Shown one piece after another: positions 1-11,113 of a DNA stretch of 64,000 bases. This DNA comes from Tetracladium setigerum. Lineage: Eukaryota; Ascomycota; Leotiomycetes; Helotiales. The stretch's first letter is position 1. Each line of letters opens with the position of its first letter. The notes below the pieces were generated by a model. It saw only the letters and a program-made list of their open reading frames with translations. It was not told the origin of the DNA and did no database searches. Made by a program: the position numbers and the translations under genes. The stretch covers positions 3,322,556 through 3,386,555 of the forward strand of contig PZJY01000004.1 in NCBI GenBank assembly GCA_031472005.1, given 5' to 3'.

Positions 1-630
1 TACGCATGCTTTACCTTCAGCAACAGTTTGTCAAGTGCAGGCCGTGTTTTCTAAACCATCTGAATAATAGCAAAATGTAAAATCTTTTCTTTTTCATGAC
101 AATCACACTTCGAGCTTAGAGTTGCCACGTAACTATTATATGCAAGTCTCATCATATGAAGATTGCTGAGTTTGCGGTAAATTGTCTCTGATCTTCACCC
201 ACCTCCGCTTTCATCTGCCTGGCAAAGTTGTCGACTACTCCGTACGAGTAGGTCTCTTACGACTTTTTCCTGATTGACATTTGAATATTCCTTTTTGGGT
301 TATGTCATGGCCTAAATTGGAAGCTCAATCGGCGTTGTTAATAACTGCCGAACATCTTAATCTATTTTGACTACCCCTGCAACCCGCCTCAATGCATGAA
401 TAGCCATCTTGAAGGTGTGGATAAATTGCCACCCCACCAAGATTATCATCTGGTGTGATGCGACGGGCAAACTAATTCCGTTTAGTTTCTCATCCTGGGG
501 AATTAAGATTGGAGAAAGTGCTTTTTGAATCTTGTTTTCCTTGAAATACCTGGGGAGCCGCACTTATAGAGTTTGTCACTTCCAACCTTATTTCTCTCTC
601 CCGCTTCTGTCTATCAAGGTTTCGCTTGAA
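1..630. other. Left flank without a gene
   Basis: No convincing coding region is visible on either strand. The last 40 bases before the GH105 start codon are rich in C and T, as is common just upstream of fungal start codons, so the right end is probably its promoter and 5' leader. Confidence 0.5.
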
Positions 631-1957
631 ATGCAGCTCCTCTCTCCTCTTGCCGCCATTGCGGCTCTCTCGACTGTCGTTTCTGCCGCACCCCCATATT
701 CAACAGTACGTAAAAGTCCTCTTCTCTACTCATTGGTTTTTGGAGCATGGATATGAAACTCATGGATCTTCTTTAACACGCCTCCGTGAAATCCTTTGGA
801 ATAATTGCTAATATTTAATTTTCCACAGTGGATGACCGATTCCTACATCGCGAAAAATGTTACCGCCAAACGTGGCTACACCCAAGCGGTGCTCTACCGC
901 GGCTACGAGACAGCATTCAACAAAACCGGTAATGCCAAATACTACAACTATCTCAAAGCCCAAGTCGATACTTTTGTCTCCACAGCTGGTGTCCTCGGCG
1001 ACTCCTACACAGTGACAAAATACTCTCTAGACGACATCCGCATCGGTGGGAACCTCATCTATCTCCATCAACGCACAAAGAATGAGAAATACAAGAAAGC
1101 CGCACTCCAGCTACGCAATCAGCTCAACTCCCACCCAAGAACGCCCAGCGGCGGATTCTGGCACAGAAAAATACCATATCCAAACCAGATGTGGTTGGAT
1201 GGAATTTACATGGCCTCCCCGTTCTACGCACAATGGACCGCTTTTTATGACTCCAAGAACACGACCGCCTGGGACGACATCGTGTTGCAATTTGATCTTG
1301 TGGAGAAATACACGACTTTGCCTGCGTCGGGATTGTTGGTTCATGGATATGATGAGAGCAAGGTCGCTGTCTGGGCCGATCCCGTGACGGGGGCTTGTCC
1401 ACATGTGTGGGATCGTGCTTTGGGGTGGTATTTCATGGCTCTCACAGATGTGTTGGATTATTTCCCAAAGTCTCACCCAGGACATGCGAGGTTGGTGGGA
1501 TATCTCAAGAAAACCGCCGCAGCGGTCAAGAAGTCCCAGAATGCTGCTACCGGTGGATGGTGGTTGGTTATGACGCCAGGGTATGAGAATCGAACGGGGA
1601 ATTATATCGAGAGCAGTGCGACAGCGATGTTCACGTATGGGTTCTTGAAGTCAATTCGATTGGGATATATTGAGAGCGCGACCTATTTGGAGACGGCGAA
1701 GAAGGCATATGCGTTGATGATTGCGAAGTTTGCGTTGGCGACGGGGGCTGCGGGGACTTTGAATTGGGAGGGAACTGTTGAGGTGGGCAGCTTGGTTGGC
1801 AATGGCAGTTTTGAGGTAGGTCATTGATGTATTGGACTTGAGAGAGTACGAAAACTAACTATGGATACAGTACTACACTTCGGTTGCTCTAGCGCAGAAC
1901 GATCTGAAGGGAGGAGGACCGTTCATCTACGCAAGTGATGAGATTGAGCGACTATGA
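631..1957 (+). CDS. Secreted GH105 unsaturated rhamnogalacturonyl hydrolase
   Basis: Exons 631..705, 829..1815 and 1871..1957 join in phase 0 to give 382 residues. The ATG at 631 opens a signal peptide ending near VVSAA (residue 20); the mature part has the (alpha/alpha)6 barrel pattern of GH105. The motif WLDGIYM puts the likely catalytic Asp at residue 149, as in YteR-type enzymes, and HVWDRALGWYFMAL (from about residue 217) matches the second conserved GH105 block. Family members remove the unsaturated galacturonyl end left by rhamnogalacturonan lyase, so this enzyme should act outside the cell on pectin fragments. Introns start GTACGT and GTAGGT. Length is normal for the family. Preference for rhamnogalacturonan over other unsaturated uronides is inferred from family membership. 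Confidence 0.9.
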
Positions 1958-2401
1958 AGTGTCCAGCTTCCGAAATTAGAAGCCGATGGAAAATATGTTT
2001 TTTTTCCCCAAGGGCTTCTTGAGGGGAATCATGCCATTCAAATTCAATGAATACTATAGGAAAGGGTTTTAGATTGGATTCATGTACATATTTTAAAAGT
2101 CCTCAGAATACTTGGCCAATCAATAATTAGGTATTTGGGAAAGCTCATGTTTCTCTTTCATCCTGATCCAAGAGCATCGAAGATTGCTTCGATATCAACC
2201 GATTCTTCCTACTCAGACTCAAGAAAAAGGATTTTTACTTGAATCGTTTACATAATTATGAATATTTCTTTCTTTACATGTGATTCCCTCACATAGTTCT
2301 TCTGTCGTTGCGATATCGCTTCGCCACCCCCATATGTTAATAGGACTCGTCATCTTCACTCCGTCCACCTTCTCAGGAGAAATCCCAACCCATGACCAAG
2401 A
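1958..2401. other. Intergenic, convergent gene ends
   Basis: This 444-base stretch lies between two gene 3' ends facing each other. It should hold both polyadenylation regions; I see no coding region. Confidence 0.5.
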
Positions 2402-3743
2402 CTACTCTCCCAACCTCTCAACCTTCCAAACCCCCACCATCGGATCAATACACAAGTAGTACGTCGCCTTTCTATCCTCCACACCCTCATACCTATGCGT
2501 CACTACCAAATTCGGCTCTCCATAATGTCCCATAAATTCCAGCTCGACCTTCAACTCCATCTCGCCAGCATCCAAATCCCACTAAAATTAATGACAAAGG
2601 GTTCTGACTTGCACGCTCTCCGACTTCCTTCCAATTTCACAGACTGCAAGAACGACATGGGTGTTCCATCGACATCAACGCCATGGATCTTAAGCTGATG
2701 TTTCTCTGCCCCCGTCGACGAAATCTGTAGTACCAATCTTCTATGCAACATGAACGGTGGGATAGGAATATCTAATTTCTCCATGACCCTCACCATGAGA
2801 TTATCGCCTTTTCCATAGACACGCAATTTTGCCTTATCGTCTAAATGCGTATCCTGGAGATTACAAATAACAAGACTAGCATTCTTCTTCTTGCCAACCA
2901 TAGTTGGCACTTTATTCGCTGGCGGGACGCGAAGGGAAGAGCCGAGAACGAGACACAGATCTGCTTTCTTTGCGTTCTGGTAGGCGAGATCAAGGACTTT
3001 TTCTTCGAGGTATTCACCAAAGTTAATGATGCTGTCGTGGAGAGCGCCGTTGCAGACGGTGCATTTGCGGCCGGTGCGGTGGTCGACGTCTGATTTTTCG
3101 TAGGTTGCTACAGCGCGGAAATCTGGGATCATGATGAGTGTGAGCTTCTGCGTCTTACGGCGAGATGACCGTTTAAGGCAGTTCTGTGGATTTTACCTCT
3201 GATGTATTCTTTCCCGCAGTCCTTGCAGTACTCTCGATTACTGTTTCCGTGGAGTTCGGATATCCTGTCCTAGAGTTTTGGGGAATACTCAGAACGTTTT
3301 CTACAATTCAATTTCAAGAGATGGGACTAAAGCGAAACTCACAGGTAAAATTCCACTCCTTCTATGCAACCCATCACAGTTCTGACTGACAAGATACTTC
3401 AAAATGCCTCTATTCTGTAGCTCAACAAGCGCCATATGACTCGGTGTCGGAACAGCAGTCAAAGTATTGACTTTCTCCTTTCTCGCTCTTCCTTGCGCTC
3501 TCAGTGTCCAGTTCCCATCTGGACCGCGAAAGTCGGGAATGCCTGCGAAAGTTATTATTTTTCTATGTTTTTACCATTCTCCAAATTAAACTAACCGGCT
3601 GAAGTTGAAACACCCGCTCCCGTGAAGGCGATAAAATGTTTGCTCTTCTTGATCAGATCCACCAATTTCTGGGCTTTTGCATCCACCACCTCGTCGGCTT
3701 CGTACTTCTCCTCCTCTGGTTCTGAAGGGGCTGTCAAATCCAT
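2402..3743 (-). CDS. Sirtuin (NAD-dependent deacylase), SIRT6/7 type
   Basis: Five exons on the minus strand: 3743..3596, 3542..3343, 3269..3197, 3122..2641 and 2581..2402, total 360 residues. The NAD-binding motif GAGVSTSAGIPDFRG is split by intron 1 (residues 42-56). NCDGLH follows, then the catalytic HGN, then two zinc Cys pairs (CKDC and CTVC). The spacing and the DRISELHGNSNREYC block match class IV (SIRT6/7-like) sirtuins rather than yeast Sir2. Such enzymes deacylate histones or other nuclear proteins. The last 59 residues lie in a different frame from exon 4. A 59-nt GTGAAA...TTTTAG intron restores them, and the result (WDLDAGEMELKVELEF onward) is protein-like, so I prefer it to the earlier stop at 2551. 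The donor of that last intron is the weakest boundary. Confidence 0.88.
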
Positions 3744-4397
3744 TATTATATCCGGGACTAATTGCCAGGTGTTCAGAAGGCAGCTATGTATGAAAGTTTA
3801 AGATGCAGACTTTCGATCTGGTGGTGGGGCAGTATTAAATCACCACGCGTCTCCCAATACAAGGAAGGATATTTTGTGATACTATAACACCGAGATGGAT
3901 TATATAGTCTCAGATTGTGCTGAGTAAGTTATGACAGATATGGTGAGCAATGAGAAGGATGAAGTGCGAACGAATATCTGGTGAAAATAGGCAGCAATGA
4001 GGTTTTCTGGGATTGCTGCGTTGCCACAGCAACATGAAAAGTCCCCATACTCACCCGCTGACTAAGAGTATATCTGTCGAATTTTGCGTTGTCAACTTTC
4101 AGAAAGGAATAAATGTTTCTTTCATAAACATCTCGGGCTCAAATTTACAGAAATCAAAATTCCGTTAGTATTGCTTTAACTCCACCACTTTCACCGTTTT
4201 GGCCCCGCAGAAACAACCACGCAACATCTGCTTGTCTGATCTCAACGAGAATGACCCTGACCCTAGGCAGTAAATGACGAGCTAGTCTTTGTTCTTTATA
4301 TATTGTCACACGTGAAGAACTGAACGAAAAGGATTTTCTTATGTTTTACCAACGAGGGATTTTAGCAGTAGAGGGACCAATGAACCATCCTGAAATT
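3744..4397. other. Intergenic region upstream of the sirtuin
   Basis: It contains the sirtuin promoter and the 3' end of the next minus-strand gene. No gene was seen. Confidence 0.45.
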
Positions 4398-5847
4398 TCA
4401 TACCTCGGCATTTGAACCATTCCGAACAATCTGCGTACCATCCTTTGCTTCAACCTCCAGCTTCTTCAGCTTCTTCCAACTGCTCAGGGAAAACAAATCT
4501 CCGACGCCCTTATTCATGAAGCGATTCCAACTTGGATAAGTTTGCTGAAGAATCTCTACCAAGTCCAACATCAATTAGCAATTCTCTCACTTGCAGAGAG
4601 TAAGTAATGGCGGGTAAATGGGAAACAAACCATTAAAAATAGACAACAACTCAACTGGCACAGGTGCCCAGATAAATAGGGCAGCAACCTGCCCAAAGCC
4701 CCAGATATCGTCCTCAAACCTCTCAGCTACAACACTCTTCAAGTGCTGGCGTTGTCTCCAAACCATGGCCAAAGCAAACAACATTCCACAACCGTCACAC
4801 CGACCAACAAAACCCAAATGATCGTGAGTAAATCGAAGAGGACGCGATGTCGTTTACGTGCCTGGAACTTTGCCTTGATTGAGCGCACACAGAAAATGAA
4901 GATAGCCGCAACGGTATGGCCAATGACCGCTGATTGGGGAAATGGAATTGGAGTAATGACATCAAAGTCAGCACTTCTGTTTTTACAGCCTTGAGAGGCG
5001 AGTTTCCAATCCGACTTCTTTTTGCTGGATAATTCGCTTTTTTCCACCACGACCATCATGATTGCAAAAATCACGGCTGTAAAGAATATTCGAGCCACCC
5101 AGCGAGGGATAGGGCGTGCGAGGCAGAAGAAGCTGACCAGGAGGCTGTCCAGCTGCATCAATGCTAGGTCTTACATTTCGGCCACTTCGAAAATGGTTGC
5201 TTGCTGGTTGAGGCGAACAAGAGAAGCTACAGCGGAGGAGATGACGAAGAAGAGGTTGGAGTCAAAGAAGACAACTTGAACTTCTTGTAGTCTGGAAAGA
5301 ACTTGGAGGATTTTGCTCTCGTCGGATAATTTAGCATACCTTGACACCATCATTTGGAGAAGTCGGAACATGGGCCCAAACAGCATTGTGAGGCCAATTT
5401 CGAGATTGTAGGCGTGCATCATCTAGAGATGGGTAAATAGAGTGCAAGAGTCTCGGATTGAAATGAAACATGGCTTACCCCAATACCAGACAAGTCAGGA
5501 TTACCATTCCCATATGTCATGAGGCAAAGATTCTGACACTCCTGAACCTCCGTAGTAATGTTGAGCTGGTTCTGATGTGCGTAGTCAAAGAATTCTTTGA
5601 TGGTTCTAAAGTCGCATCCTCCGACGGTCGAATTTTGAGAAGTGTCCCTCTGTACCGATGCCGGACTCGTGGTATTTGACAATTTGCGATCATGTATTCT
5701 GTTGCCATGTAGATGGGGATAAGTTGTTGCAAGTCCCCCTTTTAGGCTGGGACTTTTTGCTGAAGAGGACGTTGGTACCGGAGTCGCAATTGCGTGCCAT
5801 GAGAGAATTGCAATGCAATGCGTAGAGAGAAGCAGAAGAATATGCAT
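4398..5847 (-). CDS. Fungal multi-pass membrane protein of unknown function
   Basis: Probable exons 5847..5479, 5422..5175, 5132..4631 and 4555..4398; about 425 residues. The start gives a signal peptide (MHILLLLSTHCIAILSW). A short Cys-containing external part ends in NPDLSGIGMMHAYNLEIGL across intron 1, and several hydrophobic segments follow. EDDIWGFGQVAALFIW near the C-terminus resembles a block in a widespread fungal family of uncharacterised membrane proteins. Intron 2 would be only 42 nt (GTAAGA...TCAG); without it a TAA at 5171..5173 interrupts the frame. A second break at 4760..4762 is repaired by one extra T in a T run (minus strand), after which all remaining phases agree. I take that as a likely base-calling loss, although a real frameshift is possible. 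No function is proposed. Confidence 0.6.
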
Positions 5848-7948
5848 TTTTATTCGTTAAGGACTATTTCAGGAGCCATGGAAGGGTGAGAAGGTGGAAA
5901 GAGGGTGCAGCGACCTGTATCTTTTAGTGGTTGAGATAACAGAGTAGGACAATGTTGAATAATAGGAATGAATGATGTGAAAGCGAGTGCAAAGCTAAGG
6001 GTATGATGGACATGAATGATAGGTTTGTCGGAAGGATTGCAGTTTTGAGAAGTGGGTGTCCTCAAGGCGTGGATTAGGAATGTCGCTGCTTCTTTCTTCC
6101 GTACTAGTTGTTTAGAAAGAGATCCGGATTGCGAAATTACCAATGGCAAAGTAAAGATTTCCATTTACGAAGGAGAAGGAGGTACCTGAAGTTAATAAAC
6201 TGCCGTGTTGTTTTTACACATCGACTAGCATTTGGCAGAAGCTGCGGCCCATACCCGCCTTCCTTTCACATATTCTCCAAGCACCTCTACGACCCAAGGT
6301 AATCGAGACAATCTCTCATAATCGTCCAGATAACATTGATGGATAGCTGAAAGTGAGAGTAAGAAAGGTAGTCCCGAAACTTTAGATAAATTCCTCCGGT
6401 GGTATGTGCAAAACCCAGTTCGCAACTCCACATAGAAACGAAGAATATGTGGTGGAACGACGAAGATGCCTTCTGATCAATAGCACCTCCTTTTCAAATT
6501 CTATAAGTCATCGAATTCTTTTAAAATTTGGGACTCGAGGTATGGGCCTCTTTTCAGCCCTGTGAAGTCTTTTTGAACGACCCACGATCTTCTCGAAAGG
6601 GGTGGGAATGTTACCCTAAGTCTCGAAAAAATCGCGTAGTCACGCGTGCTTGGAGACTCGGCCCGTCACGAGATCAGGATTGATGTATTCTTTGCACTTA
6701 GTCCTCGTTCATTAAATGCCAGAAAGTGGTGAGATAGTTCAATAAACTTACAGAATCGATGTGTAGAAACTATTCGACTTGGCCCTTCCTTGTCAATGAA
6801 AGGCCCGACGAGCATCTTTATTGGAGAGAGCATATTAAATATAATTCAGTACTTCTGGCATCACCAAAATGAATTCGGGGAGGAACAAGGCCGCGCTGGG
6901 AGCTAGTTAGAGAGCCAAGCAAAGCAGTATATAGGCGATCTGCTATTTGATAGCTGAAGAAGCTAGCATTCGAGTTCTCCCCTGAACAAATTCACGCCAT
7001 TCAAACGCTAACTCTCAGATGAAATCAAAAGAACAAGAATTGAATTGCTTAAGATTGATTGCCATTGGCTGGTTTGGCATTAGGTTGTGTGAAGGAAGAA
7101 GCTGAGCTCCCGTTATCCCCGAAGGATGAACTTTTTGGATGCCGATAGTAGTCCACCTTCATGATCCCGCGGGAAAACACCAAACAAACGAAACCGCCAC
7201 AGATTGAGGCCATTCCCAAGACAAGTACGTGTACTGAGTACCACCATCTTATCAAGCGCACAGCCAAGAGCGAAAGTCGACCGCATCATCTGACAAGTTC
7301 GAGATCTTGACACGCGTTTCACCTCACCGCCCAAGCGATGTTTACTTTCGACGTGCCCATCCCTGAATCAAGTAGCAGCGGTGGCAGGAGCTTGTTGGAT
7401 GCAAAGATCTCTGTAGTGGAAAAAGTTTAAAGGTAAAAGATCCTCATCTGCTTCCTTCGCCAAATAACAATGCGAGGAGAATAGTGTATGGTGGGATGTC
7501 GTCGTCCGATCGGGTGGCTGTGTTAAGGGACCCTTGGCGAGCAAAGATCCCAAGACCTTCCACAAAGAAGGTGACGAAGCCCCAAGGGGTTGCTTGCCAC
7601 ATGGAACAAGACAGCTACAGCTATAAAACTTTCGAATGATCTCCGTTGAAGCGAAATCTTTTAAGTATTTGGTGATCGGGTAGGTAGGAACCTACTTACG
7701 TACCGTCTACAAAGTTTCAAGATCAAAAATAAACAATCAACCCCTCGCTGCCTCTTTGCCAAGAGAAAGACCCCCCAGCTCCAACAACCGCAACCGCGAC
7801 ATCAACAACCGCCCGCCGCAATTACAACAACAACAATCACCGACACGGCCGGCAGGACGGAAACTCCAGTCTCTCGTATCACCACTTGGGCAACTCTCTA
7901 CCAACATCTTCCAACGTCCCTCGCACAACAACAGCAACCGCCGCCGTC
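5848..7948. other. Long region without a supported gene
   Basis: Open frames here are short and lack ATG starts, splice support or recognisable motifs. One minus-strand frame at 7049..7267 contains a single hydrophobic segment and could be the last exon of a small membrane protein, but no upstream exon can be defined. The right end (about 7740..7948) is rich in CAA/CAG-type triplets and is probably the 5' leader of the LSB5-like gene. Confidence 0.4.
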
Positions 7949-9666
7949 ATGAAAGCCATGAAGAATCGCATGATGGGTTCCATCGGTTCCATCAAGCGCA
8001 AGCGTGAGCAGTCCCGAACCCCCGAAGCATTCGGTATGTACCTCTGATGTGCTAACCAACCTCACCTGCAGCTGGCGCCAGTTCTGCGACCCCAGGTTCA
8101 GCTTCAGACCCATCACTCGATACGCCAGAGGCCAACGCCGCCAGAAATGTGGTATGTGCAATGCGGGAATCTTTGGCCCCAGCTCAGATGGCTAAGAAAT
8201 GCGATTAGAAACTATTCTGTGAATCCGGGGGACCAGATGGCCAGGTACTACTCCAGCTGCCCCCAACTCGAGTCGGCAGCGAGAAAGACTAACACCTCCA
8301 GCAGGGCGAAGAAGTACTCTACCTTCCGACCATTGTCGAATCCTGCGAATCCTCTCCCAAGCGGCAAAGGAAACAGCCTATTCCATCCGAAAGTTCCTGT
8401 CGAAAGATCTCTATGGCAAACCATACGTCCAATACAATAGTATTATGTTAATTCGGATTCTGGCGGACAACCCGGGCAAAACATTCACGAGGAACGTGGA
8501 CGACAAGTTCGTGACTACTGTACAGAACCTCCTGCGCAACGGGCGGGACCCAAGCGTGAAGCAGATATTGATGGAGACACTGGAAACATTCACCAGGCAA
8601 AAGGCAGACGATGAGGGCTTGGCAAAACTGAACGAGATGTGGAGGGCAGAACGAGAGAAGTTGTCCAAGATATTTGTATGTTGATACCCCTCAAAATCCT
8701 GAGACTCGGTATGCTGACACTTCAAAGGGTCCACCTGGTGGTCATCAACAACCCTTGGGACAACCACACTTTGACGGCCAGGGCCAAAACTACTTCTCCC
8801 GTAATCATCGCAGTCGCACACTACCTCCACCCCACGAGCTCTCCTCCCGCATTGAAGAAGCCAAAACATCGGCCCAGCTCCTCTCCCAAACAGTTCAATC
8901 GACTCCACCAGCCGAACTACTCTATAATGACCTCGTCCGCGAATTTGCAGACAGATGTCAGTCCGCAAGCAGAAGTATCCAAGCCTATATGATAGCCGAG
9001 AACCCCGGACCAGACAACGATACAATGGAAACTCTAATCGACACCAACGAACAATTGGTCAAAGCCATGAGCCAACACCAACGAGCCGTTCTCAACGCTC
9101 GCAAAGTCACGGGAGCAACTGCTAATACGCCTACACCACCAGCTGTTCAGCCGTCGTCCTTCGATGCCCCCTCCAGAACTGAATCCGGATTTGCAGCTCC
9201 ACCCCCAGGACCGCCTCCAAACCGAAGACGAGAAGAAGGCGCCCCAGTCCCCGCTGGCGGCAAGCAGCGCCCACCTGTTCCACCTCCTGGCGACTTCGCG
9301 CAAGTCGACACAGAAGATGAAAATCCATTCTCAGACCCAAGCGAGCGTAGAGCCAAGTCCAAAACACACTCTCCACCGTTCCCAACTGACAGCGAGCCCA
9401 AGGCCACGGGACAATTTAATGATAGACTGGGTATTGAGCCTTGGCATCCAGGTTTTAAGGAGACTCAGAGTTATGTTGGCAGGCAGGACAGTGCGGTCGA
9501 GGGCGCAACTATGCATGCGGCTGTGGAAGGGGATGTGGCGAAGCCGGAAGGGGACAAGAAGAAGCCAAAGCAGCAGCAGAGGAGAACCTTCGATGATGAT
9601 GACGACGATGATGATGGGGGATATATGCATCCTCCTGGGGGAAAGGCGCCAGTTTATCGTTATTGA
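7949..9666 (+). CDS. VHS-GAT domain protein, LSB5-like
   Basis: Exons 7949..8033, 8072..8151, 8209..8244, 8305..8675 and 8728..9666; about 503 residues once one missing base is allowed for. The VHS domain spans about residues 68-191 (KLFCESGGPDGQGEEVLYLP, later IMLIRILADNPGKTFTRN). The GAT three-helix domain covers about 220-315 (HELSSRIEEAKTSAQLL to QRAVLNARKV). A Pro-rich tail ends in a run of eight Asp. VHS-GAT proteins bind ubiquitin and cargo; yeast Lsb5 links endocytosis to the actin regulator Las17, so a role in endocytic sorting is likely. The frame breaks at 8356..8360: upstream reads ...VESCESSP, downstream reads AAKETAYSIRKFL one frame over, and one more C in the CCC run joins them. 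Codon use and motifs are otherwise intact, so I doubt it is a pseudogene. Confidence 0.82.
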
Positions 9667-11037
9667 AAGGCAGACTGAGAGAAAAGTGAGGTTTGACTGA
9701 AGTGAAGGGAAGTGGTTATCTGTAGATACAGCTAGTATTGTTTTGACATTTTTCTTCTGTAGCGTGGGAAGCAGGGGAGCGATGGAAGTGGGCTGGTGGG
9801 CTTATATCTTTTCGTCCCTTTTCAATTAGCCTGGCGATTGCTTTTCTGTTCTGCTTTATTGCATATTTCCCTTTTTTTGTCAATTTGATACCAGGTTGAA
9901 AGAAATATTGCGCACGAATCTTCAAAAACTCATCTCGGGGCTATTCGTTCTGGGCAATTAACATAACAAGGGTCTACCTTACATAGCTCTTTAATCCGCA
10001 AGACTCCACCCATACAAACTCCTGCAACTCCGCGAGAGCAACGAACTAGCTGACTCTGAACAAGCGGATGGGCTACGAGCTGGAAAATGGGGGCCCCGCA
10101 CGCACGAAGAAATTCTCGTTGCTGGGACGCGGGGTTGGGGATCGTTACTTTTTTGTCGTTCATTTCGATAAATGGGGGAAAATGAGTGGTTCGAGGCCCC
10201 CATTCTATGACAATGACGGTCATGGCATTGAGGTTTTTTCAGAATGGTGATGAGAAGGGCCGATGTGGGTTCATGAAATAAAATATTCCAAGGCCAAGAG
10301 GCTACGAGGAAGTAGCCTTGCTTTGGAAGTTGTCTGTTACCTACGGACAGGTGCCTTTCATTTTGGACAGGAGAGCACCTGAGGGCTGGTGTAACGAGGA
10401 TATCTCTTACTGTACAGTACGACTTGAGAGAGAGATGGAAGGAATGGGGAGATATTTGCACAAGTGTCCAATTGAAATTAATTCTGGCATAAGAATGTTG
10501 ACTTTCCATCCACTCGGAGGAAGTTGAGAGGCATCTGATTTTGATATGGTAAAAGGAGCTGACAGAGGTTGAGCCGAAGTTTGCCCTCGTATCACATTAC
10601 CCCGTCCTCGCAACGCCCAGATTCTCTTTGTACCTACAACTGTCGCTGCAAGTATTCCCCAGGAAGGTTATTCGGGCCTTCTAGATATCCTTGGGACTCT
10701 AGGACTCCTCTCTTGAATCGGCGGATCTGATATCCCCAGCACAACCCCCGATTTGGATACTGACTATACTGCATGTGGTTGGTTTACAAGTCTACATTGT
10801 CATTTGTTTGCTTGGCTCTCCCTCTTCATGAGTCAAGAAATAGCTAAATGAAAGCTGGAAGGTGGAGAGAATACCTGTGGGGTGATAATCACTACCTCAT
10901 CATTTTGCGAGGGAACAAAGATTACTCTAAATACTGCTGTGGAGTATGGACGGTGGATCCGATTACCTTGGAGCCCAGGAAACTGTAAGGCCAACGCTTC
11001 TGTCCCTCTTCCGGCCAAGGAAATTGAACATATGCAT
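9667..11037. other. Intergenic region before the GH3 gene
   Basis: No gene is supported. A 172-codon minus-strand open frame (9991..10509) has no motifs and no natural amino-acid bias and is treated as chance. The right half is probably GH3 regulatory sequence. Confidence 0.45.
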
Positions 11038-11044
11038 TATAAAA
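11038..11044 (+). promoter_or_regulatory. TATA box of the GH3 gene
   Basis: TATAAAA lies 76 bases upstream of the GH3 start codon, followed by a CT-rich stretch (about 11052..11098) typical of fungal transcription start regions. The spacing is right for a start site near 11070-11080. Assignment is by motif and position only. Confidence 0.55.
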
Positions 11045-11113
11045 GAGGACGTCTTTCCTCCTCCATAAACCTTTTTCTCTTCATCTGCTTCAGTCTTGAT
11101 AAATTGACACACA

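Noticed and set aside
5850..6164. 104-codon minus-strand frame directly upstream of the membrane protein
   Set aside because: Low-complexity residue mix with no motif or splice link; more likely the 5' leader of the neighbouring gene.
7049..7267. Minus-strand frame with one hydrophobic segment
   Set aside because: Starts at TTG, has no definable upstream exon and no family resemblance; too weak to call.
9991..10509. 172-codon minus-strand open frame
   Set aside because: No motifs, unnatural residue mix, and it lies in the probable GH3 upstream region; likely chance.
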